Below, piece after piece: positions 18,127 through 28,847 of a stretch of DNA of 32,464 bases. The translations under genes and the position numbers were made by a program. Position 1 is the stretch's first letter. Each line of letters opens with the position of its first letter. This DNA is from Irineochytrium annulatum (taxonomy: Eukaryota; Chytridiomycota; Chytridiomycetes; Chytridiales; Chytridiaceae), in the NCBI GenBank assembly GCA_027600665.1, contig JADGJL010000200.1:1-32464 (forward strand). Reading direction: 5' to 3'. The notes under the pieces were generated by a model, which saw nothing but the letters and a program-made list of their open reading frames with translations, was not told the origin of the DNA and searched no databases.

Positions 18127-21100
18127 ATGGAACCGATGCCGCCGCGACCCCCACCAGCGGAAGGGGGGGTTGACGCGGCGACGGCAAGCGCGTCCCCGGA
18201 CTTCCTGTTGGGTCTGTCCGTCGGAGTCGCAGCCCTCATTGCCCTGCAGATTGCCGTGAAGTAAGCTGCATCGCTTCGCTTGTTTGAACTAATTCTTGAC
18301 AGATACTTGGGGCGCATCAAGTATGACTCGCTTACAAACTACATGCCATTGAATGACGAGGAGACTGGATACAAGGACGAGGAGAACCGGGAGGAAGTCG
18401 ACCCGGGCACGCCGATGCCCGAGAGAAAGGCATCTTTGAAGCCTATCGTCCCAGAGCTGCCCGCCGTCCGCCAGTGCCGGCTCGCCGTCCGCGCCATCCT
18501 CGTGCTGACGGAGAACAGCCCTGAGTCGGTTGCGTACACGTCCCTTTTCGGTGGCGACTTCTTTCACGCGGCTTCGACGACGAACACTCTGCGCCCCGGC
18601 GTGGCGGCACCAAGCGACTGCGTCCCGTCCAACGACCTACCTCCCGCTCTTGCGGCAACACCTTCTTTAGATGTCAGCTCTTCACGTCAGCAGCAGTTCT
18701 TCGACGAGACTACGCCACTTTTCGCGGACAAACCGAACTACTCGCAGCCAGCGCTGTCATCAGAATCGCCCAGCACCAGCACGGCGACGCCGTCGAAGCT
18801 CCCTAGGCGGATCGCGTCGAGGTCCGTCACGAGAGCGGCTACGCTCCCGGCTACCCTGCCTTACGAGAGACGCAGTAGCGGCGAGCCCAAACCCAAGCCG
18901 TTGCTGCACTTCGCGAAAGAAACCTTTCTCGACTCGGCGGAGCTTATGACGCCATCGGCCGCCTTCGATCGCGACCAAACGCCGGCCATCGTCCGTTCCG
19001 AGTCCCCGACAGAGGTCGTCACCCCGCTTGTGCAGCGCCGGCGATCCGGTCTGAGCGAGGTCGTCGACTTTCAGAGCTCACAAAGCGCTTCGGAGGACTC
19101 GGGCACGGATAAGTCGTCGCCTAAGCTGCAAGAATCCAATTTTTTCTCGTCGGCTAACCGTCGTAAGCGGAACTTCGGCAGCGGGACGTACCAGAACCTC
19201 GCGAACCTCGGGTCGGGCCTTTGGGGCGGCGGCTCCGGCCACCTGGAGGATGAGGCGCTGAACGCACGGCCGAGATCGACGGACTCGAACCACTTCGCGG
19301 CCCTCTTCCCGTTCTCGCAGACATTCGGGAACTCGTCGCCGACCATGGGTGTTGCGCCGGCAGTTCGACCCCTGCTGGACAAGGTTCATTTCAGCGCTGA
19401 GCATCCGTACGAGTGGGCGATACCGGGGTTCGGGCGGCTGAAGTGCGTTGACTTCGCGCCCCTGGCGTTCAAGAGCATCAGAGAGCGGTTTGGATACTCG
19501 GCGAAGGATCTTCAGGACGCGTTGACCGGTCCATGCGCCGTGGAGTTGACTGTTGGGAAGTCTGATGCAGGTTTGAGCTCGTCGAATCCTTTTTTATTTA
19601 ACAAAGGTTCAGTATTTTTCAAGACCGAGGACAATCGGTTTCTGTTTAAAACGCTTCGTGGTGCCGAGCCTGAAAACTTGCGACAATTCCTCCCCGAGGT
19701 AAGCCCTGAACGATTTGACTCTGCCACGACTATAGACGATCACTGACCTTTCAATCAGTACTTAACTTATGTCGCGAACAACCCCGATACATTTCTACCG
19801 CGATACGTTGGACTGTATTATTTCGAGATGCCGTCAAGACCGAACGGGTCGTCTGCGGACGAGTCCATTCTCAACGTCCTATCTAAGCCCTTCACCGTCG
19901 TTGTTATGGCCAACGTCTTCGACACGGACCTTGAGATCCAACAGAAGTACGACTTTAAGGGTTCGACCGTCGGACGGCAGACCCTGGCCGACGCCGCACG
20001 GGGCGACACGTCGTCGTCGGTGCCGTTGAACTTGAAGCAGATTATTATGGCGTCTCGGAGCTCCTTAGACGCGATGCCTAACCGGAGTGACGCGCACGAT
20101 ATGTCGAGCACGAAGCCGGGACGGCCGCGGCCGAGCTCAAGCGGCGGTTTTACTCCGGGGCCGATCACCGACTTTATGGCGAACGGAGGGGTAAAGGCGG
20201 AGGGGTCAAGTTCAACCTTTCAGGCTTTTGGTACCGCCGATGGTGGAGGTCCCTCGGAGGCTAACTATGATCTGACGGAGCTGACATTGAAGGAGCTGGA
20301 CTTTGAAAAGCTCTTGAAGGCCGGGCGGTCGAATCGTCTTCATCTGGGTCCGAAGAAGGAGGTTTTTATGAAGCAAATCCAGTCAGACCTCGAGCTTTTG
20401 AAGAAGTACGGCTTTATGGACTACAGGTGTGCAAATTTATTGCAGATATGGATGTTTCTGACGACTTTGATTAAAGTGTTCTCGTCGGGATTCATCGGAA
20501 GAAGAAGCCGCCGCCACCACCCACGCCTGCACCACCCGTTGTGAAGACGCCATCCTATACCCCCTTCATGAGCTTCGGAGCGCAGCGTCCCACATCTATT
20601 ATGGTCCTCTTCGGCTCCGGCCAGCAGCCGGCACAACAGTCAGCCCCGCTCCGCTCACCACCCGCCTCGGAAACGATGACGCGCTCCACGTCATCGCGCT
20701 CGTACCTTCAACGACCATCGTCGTCGGGCCCAATAAGCCCGACTGCGCACTCCTACGTCGACCCGCCGACGATGGACCGCGCAGCGGCCGCATCCAGGTC
20801 CTCCGTTCTCTCCGCCCGTGACACGATCCTTTCTATCTCATCCGCCAACGGTCGTCGCGCCGTCGTGGCGGCCCTCACAAACTCGGCCATGGCGACCCTG
20901 AGCAGGCTCGTACCGAAGCAAATCGTCAAGGTCGCAAACGGCGTTCTGTCGGGTGGGGAGGGGTATGGCGGAGATGACGAGGACTCGTCGTCGGTTTCCA
21001 TCAGGATACCGACGCCGGGCGGACACTATGTGTACGACGACGAAGAGGACGATGACTCGGCGTCGGAGCTCTCCGGGTCGCCGGATGCATTGGGGCAGCC

Positions 21101-21922
21101 GAGCACGCCGAGGTTCTCGACCGGTCCGATGACGGGCTTGCATTCGGGGCGGTTTAGCGATGAGGAGACGGATGAGGAGCGGTCGGAGTCTGACGAAGAT
21201 GTTGAGGAGGAGAAGCCGGCGGCGCGACCAAGTGATCCGTTTGACGAGAGTTTGCACCCGGACCTGCCGTTTGGGAAGCGGTATCGAGGAGGGATCAGGA
21301 GCGAGGGCTTGCTGTCGGAGGAGACAGATTTCGAAGTAAGAGTTCCGCCTAGGAAAAGGGTTGCAGCAACAACCTGACGGTATTCTTTTAGGTGTACTTT
21401 GTAGGAATCATCGATGTTCTCCAAAAGTTCAACACGTTCAAGTGGATCGAGCGTTCCATCCACAAGCAGAAGCAAATCCTCATGACGAGACCGACCTCAC
21501 CTCCCTTTGTTCCCTTCAACGGCCACGCGTCCAGCAGCAGCAGCATCTTCCACCAGTCGCTCGATAGAGGCGAGACCCTCACAATCAACATCGACGCTGC
21601 GATGTCCCCGGCGTCCCCAACGGACCCGCCGCTGTCCCTCGCGGCGTTATTTAAGGTACCGAGCTCGTCAGAAGCGGGCTCAGGGACGTCGACACCGACG
21701 TTAACGGTTCGGACAAGCTCGCCGGTGGACTCGGCGTGCATGAGGTCGCCGATGGTATCGCCGACGTCGCAGCCCACGCCTGCATCGGTGATGCACCCCA
21801 CACTGGGCGGAAGCGGGATTTTCGAGCCGCTGTCGGAGAGGAGCAGGATGGAGATTAGCGTCGAGGAGCCGGTGCGATACGCTTCGAGGTTGCTGAACTA
21901 TTTGGACAGGATCATTGTCTGA
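18127..21922 (+). CDS. Phosphatidylinositol phosphate kinase with N-terminal membrane anchor
   Basis: PIPK-family lipid kinase making PI(4,5)P2 or a related phosphoinositide. Exons: 18,127-18,260, 18,303-19,698, 19,759-20,426, 20,477-21,335, 21,392-21,922 (about 1195 aa). Removing a probable further 36-nt intron at 19,571-19,606 gives about 1183 aa. Residues 26-44 (FLLGLSVGVAALIALQIAV) form a hydrophobic span followed by basic residues, predicting one transmembrane helix with a cytosolic kinase. Residues about 55-400 are Ser/Thr/Pro-rich. Kinase landmarks: VGKSDAG and SVFFKTEDNRFLFKTLRG (G-loop and catalytic Lys), TFLPRYVGLYYFE, MANVFDTDLEIQQKYDFKGS, SNRLHLGPKKE, GFMDYSVLVGIHRKKKP, EVYFVGIIDVLQKFN, and the terminal ISVEEPVRYASRLLNYLD. 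The domain is split by low-complexity inserts of about 100, 280 and 120 residues. I cannot assign type I versus type II. The start is the first Met after an upstream stop, and a 5'-UTR intron ending at 18,082 is possible. Confidence 0.88.
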
Positions 21923-22287
21923 ATTGGAAAATTGTGGATGTTTGCACAAGCAGTTCTTTTCTTGATATATTTGTCAGTGGGAGTGGGTGGGGCGGTGGCT
22001 GCTTGTGATATTATTGCCTATATCAAGTTCTCCTATTGTCTGTATATCTCTCCAAGTGCTGTATTTTCGCGAATTCATTGTGACGGATAAGACACACATC
22101 GTTTTTGTTCTTGCTGAAATTTTGAAGCATCTCATATTTATCTAGAGTCTCTTGCGGCAAGAATATCTCATGAACATATATGGTTTGGGCGACAATTAAT
22201 TTAATAGTGCAAATCATATTTTAAGTATCATTATTTGTTTTCCGGAGTGCGTGGAAGCGAAAAAAGAAAAAAAATTGATTAGACGGA
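21923..22287. other. Convergent 3' intergenic
   Basis: AT-rich sequence between the convergent 3' ends of the PIP kinase and RBM42 genes. I see no coding region or RNA gene in it. Confidence 0.5.
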
Positions 22288-23339
22288 TCATTTCTTCAAT
22301 ACTGCACCGCCAACAACCTTGTGCAGATTCTTCGGATTCGCGTTGCGCTCATCCCAAGTGGATTTCCGGAGCTTAATTGGCCGGTTACCTACATATTTGC
22401 CTTTCAAAGAAAAGGGTAAATAAATCACGGAGAAACCACGAAAAGAGAAACAGTTTACACTAACCATTCATCTCCTTCATGGCACCGACAAAATCGTTAG
22501 GGTCCTTGAAGCTGACAAACCCGTACCCCTTGCTCTTCGCCGTCTTCTTGTCCCTGATCACACGGGCCTTCATGAGCGACGGGTATTTCGAGAAAGCGCG
22601 TTGAAGAATTTCATCCGTGACTTCGTTACCCAAATCTCCACAGAACAACCTGAAGTCATCTTTACATAATTATTAGCACCAAAGCAAACTGGCTAGAAGA
22701 CCATCAAGCAAGGGAAGACTTACTCGGATCCCAATCCAGCAGCGTTGGATCTTCCCAAACCTCCCCGCCCGCTGCCCTAATAATCTTCTTCTTCTTCTTC
22801 CTCTCCTCCATCTTGTTCGACGGCATGGAGTAATGCGGGCCAGTCACTGTCCCACCCCTCGACCCCACAACCGAGAACGGCACCGTCGTTGAATTCGAAC
22901 CCGAAGTCGCATGGTTCTTCGACTTCTTCGACCCGCCCTCCGCCTTGGGTTTCGGCACATATCCCTCCGGGTACGGCGCCTCCTTCATGTCGTGGTAAAA
23001 GTTGTTCAGGCCGCCGTTCTGCGTGGCCGATGGCTGAGGGACGTGGGACTGCGGCGCGCGGACGCCGATGCCCATGGCGTTTAATCCTGAACCACCCATG
23101 GATGCGTAGGACTGCTGCTGGGATTGATAATGCTGCTGCTGTGGCTGAAGCTGATGGTGGTGGGCCCGATCGGGGTGGGGGATGTTCAGGACGGGGCCAG
23201 CGGCGGAGACGAAGCCGTTCGACATTGAGATGTCGAGCGGATTGTAAACGGGGGCATGGGAGTAGGAGGCGTGTTGTTGTGAGGAGGAGGAGCCTTGGTT
23301 CAATGTGTTGTAGGCATCGGGATCGAACGACCAAGACAT
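22288..23339 (-). CDS. RBM42: RBM42-like RNA-binding protein
   Basis: Single-RRM RNA-binding protein of the RBM42 family, spliceosome-associated in other eukaryotes. Exons on the minus strand: 23,339-22,724, 22,659-22,465, 22,400-22,288 (307 aa). The N-terminal half is low complexity with a His/Gln-rich patch (HHHQLQPQQQHYQSQQQS) and a Lys-rich MEERKKKKKIIRAAGGEVWE leading into the RRM. The RRM shows RNP2 (LFCGDL), KARVIRDKKTAKSKGYG, RNP1 (KGYGFVSF), AMKEMNGKYVGNRPIKLRKS. The sequence from IIRAAGG through PIKLRKS is the diagnostic RBM42 block. An in-frame upstream ATG at 23,438 exists, but MSWSF at 23,339 is preferred because sequence between them has no conserved content. Confidence 0.9.
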
Positions 23340-23504
23340 CGTTGGGAGGTTAAGGTGAAGAGTCTTTTTCGCCGAGGCTTGTCGCTTTATGTGGAGTGGA
23401 AACTCGAATGCTACGTGAAAGTGATAAAGTTTATTCAAAGGTATTTATTTGTATGCGCGTTTTTTTACAGTATATCTAGAACAAAAGCGCGGACATCCCC
23501 AGTC

Positions 23505-25355
23505 CTAAGCCAACAACAGCCTCCCCTTATTGTTCCGTATCCACAAGTCCATCTCCATCCAGAAAGTGTTCACCGTCTCCGCATCCAGATGCCGCCGCTG
23601 CCGGTGAATCTGCGTGCGAAACGGTTAAACATATTAACGTGAAGTCAGACGCGTCTTCCACCTCTAAAACCTTCACAGTCCACCCCTTGACCTTATCATT
23701 CAACGGCTCGTCCTGGAACTTCAAACAAAAGCCCTTTACTGCAAATGTCATTAGCCCTTGTCTTCTCCTTCCCAACTAATACCCCCACTCACCTTTGGCG
23801 AATATATTAACGGGCGCGCCCCACCTCCATCCCTTAAATTGCCACTCCTGCCCCGTGGCAAACACGGCCACGACGCGATCCCAGTCCTCAGAGCTCTTTA
23901 GCTTGTCTATTGAGTCGATCACCTGGAACCTGCGCAGAGCGCCGGCGGGCACGTTGCCCGTGCGTTCAAGTATCAGTGTTGGGGGTTTGGCAGCGCCGCG
24001 TTTAAGGAAGTCTTCATTGGCGATATATCTGCGCGGGGTAGTGTAAGTTTTGGGAAAGACGCATGGCATTGTTGAAGACGTCGTCTCCAGCCACTCCCCA
24101 AAGGACAACGACTCGACAACTCATTTCCACCGACACGTCCTCGAACCCCGCCAGCACTCCGCGTTTCCTCTCATTCTAACCGCTCGGCTGGAAACTTGCA
24201 CTCACTTTGATTCCACCAAGAAGGTCTTCACGTTATGCATCGTTAGCGTCGCCTGCGCGGCGGCCGGCACAACAATAATCGGCAGCTTCGCTTCCGCCTG
24301 CTTATTGCCGGGCTTGTTCTGTCTAAAAGACTGGGCGTATCGTCCGGGCGGGGCTGATGATGCTGTTGATGATGGTTGCCGAGAGGTCGCGGGAGGCGCG
24401 CGGGATGAGGATGAGGGATGCACGTTGGGAGCGGAGGTGGAGGTGATATTGGGCTTAGAGGAGGTGGGTTTGGGGCGGAGAAAGTCGTTAGAATGTTTCA
24501 GGGCTGATGTGAAGCCCTGTGAGAGGTGTTAGAAAGAGATCAATGCAGGGATGGATGTACCTTGGATGATTTTAGAGAAAGAAAGTTTTGCAGCGTCGTC
24601 AGGCTGCGTTCCTTTGATCTAATCTTCCGCACGGCTTCCATGTCCTATTTCGTTAACCCAGTCAACACTAGCGAGTGCAAGCTATGCCAAACCTCATCAA
24701 TCTCCATCCTCTGCCGTTTACTCAACACGGGCTCCTGCTCCTCCGGTCTCCTCTTGCCCACGACCTGCCCATTCGCTTCCACTGCCTTCCCATTCAGCCC
24801 CGTTCCCGATGCAACCGGCGCTGCACCACCCGCCACCGCCAACGCGCCCGCCTTGGCGGCTGCGCTTGCAGCTTGCACAGCCCCCGCCCCTCCATCCACA
24901 TCCATAGCATCCCCCGCACCATCCGCGCTCCGCCCTCCATCGACCCACTGGCTCGACTTGCTCACGCCCGTCAAATACTCCAGCAGATCCCGCCGATCCA
25001 GCAGACTGACGACGGGCACGTCCATCTTCACCGGTCCCCACGTCGCAAAGCTGCGCTGCATGTATGCGGAATGCTCAAGTCCGCGGCAGGTGAGGAAGAA
25101 CAGGAGGGTTTGGAGCGTGTAATCCTTGTAGTTCGACGGGTGAGTGACAGGGTATGTTGTCCCGGACAGGATCACGGAAGCGGCGTCAGGGAGCGTAGTG
25201 GTCGGTTGCGATGAGGCGGTGAGGAGTGGGGGCAGGGCGTCGGGCGGTAGGGACATAGTGGCGGCTCGGAGGAGCTTGACGAGAGGGGGCCGGGAGGCCG
25301 CGGCCGCGTCCCCCGGTGCCGACGCCGGCGCGGTCCCGTTCATCGCGCCGTTCAT
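23505..25355 (-). CDS. CDC73: Paf1 complex subunit CDC73 (parafibromin)
   Basis: Nuclear Paf1-complex subunit acting in RNA polymerase II elongation and histone modification. Exons on the minus strand: 25,355-24,693, 24,644-24,561, 24,516-24,206, 24,028-23,793, 23,738-23,662, 23,609-23,505 (491 aa). N-terminal domain: PPLVKLLRAATMS, then HPSNYKDYTLQTLLFFLTC and VKMDVPVVSLLDRRDLLEYL. Middle: an Ala/Gly-rich linker, KRRPEEQEPVLSKRQRMEID (possible NLS), and LPIIVVPAAAQATLTMHNVK. C-terminal Ras-like domain: EDWDRVVAVFATGQEWQFKG, PVNIFAKVKGFCLKFQDEPL, WTVKVLEIHRQRRHLD, FWMEMDLWIRNN. The intron at 24,029-24,205 is long for this locus (177 nt). The first exon boundary (GTTTGG donor at 24,692) was chosen to avoid an in-frame stop. 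Confidence 0.92.
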
Positions 25356-25477
25356 TTGATTGAGATGGTTGATGGGAAACTCAAGCAATTGACGAATAGT
25401 GGACGAGTTCGACTGTGTCTGAAAAAACCTTCCAACCCAAGTCCCATTGACCTCCCTGAACGACCGGTGTCGCTGCG
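25356..25477. promoter_or_regulatory. Divergent promoter CDC73 / zinc finger gene
   Basis: 122 bp between divergent start codons. No TATA box seen. Likely shared promoter region by position only. Confidence 0.35.
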
Positions 25478-25932
25478 ATGGGTAACGTGCGTATCTCGCT
25501 GCTTGGTATGATTCATTGCTGACGAATTCGACAGGGTGCCAGAGCTCAGCAGAAGAGGGACAGGGCGAAAGACAATGCACCCAAGGAAGCCAAATCTCAG
25601 TTAAAGCAGGTGGAGAGGGGAATCCGGCCATGATAGGAATCGATGCACTGACGGTAGCTCACAGAATGAGGCGGCAAAGAACATCATCTGCACCATCTGT
25701 CGGCAGACCTTCTTGAAAACTATCCGGGAAAAGGTGCGCTTTTTGGGGAATGCCGTTCATGCTCGCTAACTTTCCGTTAAGGCATTGCAGGAGCACATCA
25801 CGAGCAAGGTATGTTTCATTCTTCAATTCTTGTTTTTACGTTGTCGGTTTTACTAATCATTTTTTTTCTTGTACACAGCATACCGGCAAAACCGTCGCGG
25901 ATTGTTTCCCGGGTGTTTCCGTTTTGCCTTGA
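25478..25932 (+). CDS. Small zinc finger protein (At2g23090/ZNF706-like)
   Basis: Short basic protein of the SERF/4F5-related small zinc finger group. Five tiny exons: 25,478-25,486, 25,535-25,609, 25,665-25,733, 25,782-25,808, 25,879-25,932 (77 aa). The first exon carries only MGN. Layout: N-terminal GARAQQKRDRAKDNAPKEAK (4F5-like), then KNIICTICRQTFLKTIRE and HITSKHTGKTVADCFPG. Putative zinc ligands form C-x2-C-x15-H-x4-H. The family's biochemical role is poorly defined. It would be missed by ORF-only gene finding because no single exon exceeds 75 nt. Confidence 0.87.
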
Positions 25933-26179
25933 TTGTTATTTTTTGGGTGTCTTTGTCCTTCATTTTCACTCAAAACCCGCTCGCTTTTTTTATATGATTC
26001 TGTCGTCTTCATTGAATTTTCCCTTTGCGAAACATATGAAGTAATATTAACTATCACCACCGTTTCACTGCATTCCGTAGAAAGTATTTGATTTGATAAC
26101 ATGGCAAACCCTTAAGCTAGACAGGCTTGGCGCGTGGCTTGAACGACCAGTTCAGGTCAAGGCCTCGCGCTAGCTTCCA

Positions 26180-28847
26180 ATGAACCCGGTCGACGATGTC
26201 GAGCTCGACATCCGCTCCCAGCTCCGCGCCGTCCTGCACGACACCATCTTCCCACCCCCGACCACCTCCCGCGGCGCCCCAGGCCGCCGGCTGAACGCCA
26301 TCACTTCCCTCCTTGACAGGCTCATGGATGGCGTCATCATTGACACAGAGCTCGTCGTTCACGAGGGAATGTCGTCGCGGTTTGCTGGCGTCATGAACGG
26401 GTGTCGGCAGCGCGTGGAGGTACGGAGGGAGGAGATGAGGATCGCGTTGAGGGAGAAGGGTGTAGCGAGCGTGGATGTGGTGGGCGTGGGCGACGTGGAT
26501 CTGTTGGTGGAGGTTGTGAAGACTTTTAAGGGCGAGGTGGAGGTTGTGAGGAGGGAGTATGAGGACCTTGTGATGGGGTAGGACCGTCCGATGCGTGAGC
26601 CTGTATTGATGCGGGTTTAGGCGGATATATATCCCAACAATCGCGGCGAAGAGCATGTTGGAGCATCTAGTGCCTCTGCTTGTCGGATTCTCAAAGAACT
26701 ATCAGTCGACGGGGCCGGATCTAGAAGAGGTTGTGCGGTTGTACGAGGAGGTAAAGTCCCTGGAGAAACTATGCATCCTGGAAGTGGATTACGTGTAAGG
26801 TGCTCCTGTTAAGTATGCAGAGCTAATAACATACAGATTAGGCGACTTCTTTAAAATCCGCGAATGGTTTCGCCCTTTCATCAAAGACTGGCTCCATCTT
26901 TCGGAAGTGAAGATAGCGGAGTGGACTCGAAGCATGATCGAGCTGGACGATGTTTGTATTACAAAAGCGCCTCTTTGGCACCAGATTTGCTGACATAGCG
27001 TCTTTACAACAAAAAATTCGCAGTTATCGCAAATCGTCGCGCTCGGGACGTCGTCCTCCGTCATTGACATGATGACGGCATTCCAGCAGCAGTTGAAGTT
27101 TTTCGTCAACTTGAATTGGCCCGACCCTGACGAGGCGGACGCTTTCATGGATCGTCTGCTTCAGGTTTGGTCTCCTCCTCCAAACCCCGCCCCCCCTTCT
27201 AACCAGCTCACAGAACTTTGGCGACGGCCTTGAACGCTACACCATCATCATGCGCGACTCCTTCAAGACCGACTCCGTTAACCCCGTCAACCCCTTACCA
27301 GTACCCGAGACCGCCTCTATCGCCTCCTCCCCAACCGCAACCTCCTCCTCCCCCTCCCTCCTCTCATCAACAAAGAAAAGAGCCTTCACATTCAAGAAGA
27401 TCAAGCTCCCTGGCGTCCGCAAGCCCACCTCCTTAAACCCGTCAGAGATTCGGATCCCGCTCCAATCGTGCGTCAGGTTAAACAACCTACATCTGCTGCC
27501 GGAGTCGTTCGAGGGCGTGCTGCAGACCGTGATGACGTACCTGGAGAAGACGGAGCGGGCGCGGAGAGAGAACGGGGAGACGATGGAGGCTGGCGCGTTT
27601 CGGCCGCGCTTGCCGCCGCGACGGGAGGAGCGACGGAGCTGCTGGATCGACATCGAGGCGTTCGGGTGGAGGGTCGTGAGGCCATTCACGAGGAAGGTGG
27701 AGGTACGTGTCCTGGCCGAGGGGAAGAGGGAGGTGATGCGGACGCGAAGATACGGGCTCGGGGAACGCATCAAGGAGACTGTGGGCGTGGTGTTGACCGG
27801 AGGGGATATGGAGAGCGTGTCGGTGTCGATTGTGCATCACGTGCCGTGCGGCGGCGGAAGCGATGAGATTGCTGTCGCGAGCGTTGGCGTCAGGGACGGG
27901 GAGGAGGTGAATGTCGCGGGCGGGCATTTGAAGGTCGGGATCGTGGAGGCCGAGACGGTGAAAGTTTTGAGGGCGAGGTGTCGGTGGATTTGTGAAAAGG
28001 GAGAGGATGCGGGCATCGAGGAGATGGCGAGTCGAATGTTTTACGATCTGAGGAACAATTTGAAGGAACTATCAAAGGGTTACAAGAAGGGGGAGATGCT
28101 GAAGACGCGGATGGTGGCGGGCCTCGCTAAAGGCGCGAAGGTGTTCAAATTCGCATCGGCATCGCTAAGCCACTCAAAGTCGAGCTCGAGTTTAAAAGAG
28201 GATGGTGTGGGCAGTGGCTTGTCGGGGGATGAGGTTCATGTGGAGATCTCGCCGCTGTTGGAGCAGTTGGATGCGAACCTGGGGATCATTAATGAGACGC
28301 TGACGGAGGATTTGACGAGGACGGTCGTAATTGCGTTGTGGAAGCGGATTGTGGATGTATGCACGTCGTTGATTGTGCCGGCGTTGATGGAGGAAAATTT
28401 CGCGACGAGCGATGCGGGTGGGGCGGCGAGGGGCATTGGCGGGAGGGCGGTGCTGGCGGAGGTTGGGTTGGTTGGGGACAAGAAGCCGGCGTGGGACGAG
28501 ATGAGGGTCGTGTTTCTTCGTTGGACGGTTGAGGTGATTTATTACCCTCTGATATTGCTACGTGAAACTAATGCGTATTTATCTAGATCTTTAAATCGAT
28601 CCTCCATTCCGATGGCGACGGTATTCCGCTAGACCTGCTGGAGGATCGTGACTACCGCTCGCTCCAGAAGATCTTTGAGCACTACGACATCGTGAAGAAG
28701 GAGATCCTGATCGCCGAGCACCAGAAGTGGCTGTACTCGCAGCGCGGCGAGGAGGATGATGAGTGGCTGCTCAGGCTCATTCGGCTCCGTGGCGGCAAGG
28801 ATTATGTGGAGCCGCTATTGCAGCAGAGGGCGCAGGCTGGAACGTGA
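26180..28847 (+). CDS. MUN-domain (Munc13-like) exocytosis protein
   Basis: Member of the Munc13/MUN homology family; characterised members tether or prime secretory vesicles at the plasma membrane. Exons: 26,180-26,577, 26,621-26,794, 26,837-26,951, 27,024-27,164, 27,214-28,533, 28,587-28,847 (802 aa). MHD1-like region: GDFFKIREWFRPFIKDWLHL followed by KIAEWTRSMIELDD. SCVRLNNLHLLPESFEGVL is the conserved segment after it. A C2-like region lies around VEVRVLAEGKREVMRTRRYG, but Ca2+-binding Asp residues are not obvious. MHD2-like region: LLEQLDANLGIINETLTEDL through IVDVCTSLIVPAL and IFKSILHSDGDGIPLDLLED. Shorter than typical fungal relatives (over 1100 aa), so an N-terminal domain is absent or lies beyond the 250 bp upstream. 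Confidence 0.83.

Noticed and set aside
24029..24205. Extra CDC73 exon starting at the Met of MSFGEWLETT
   Set aside because: The stretch lies within the 177-nt intron; splicing 24,206 to 24,028 gives the conserved order, and these residues have no counterpart in the family.
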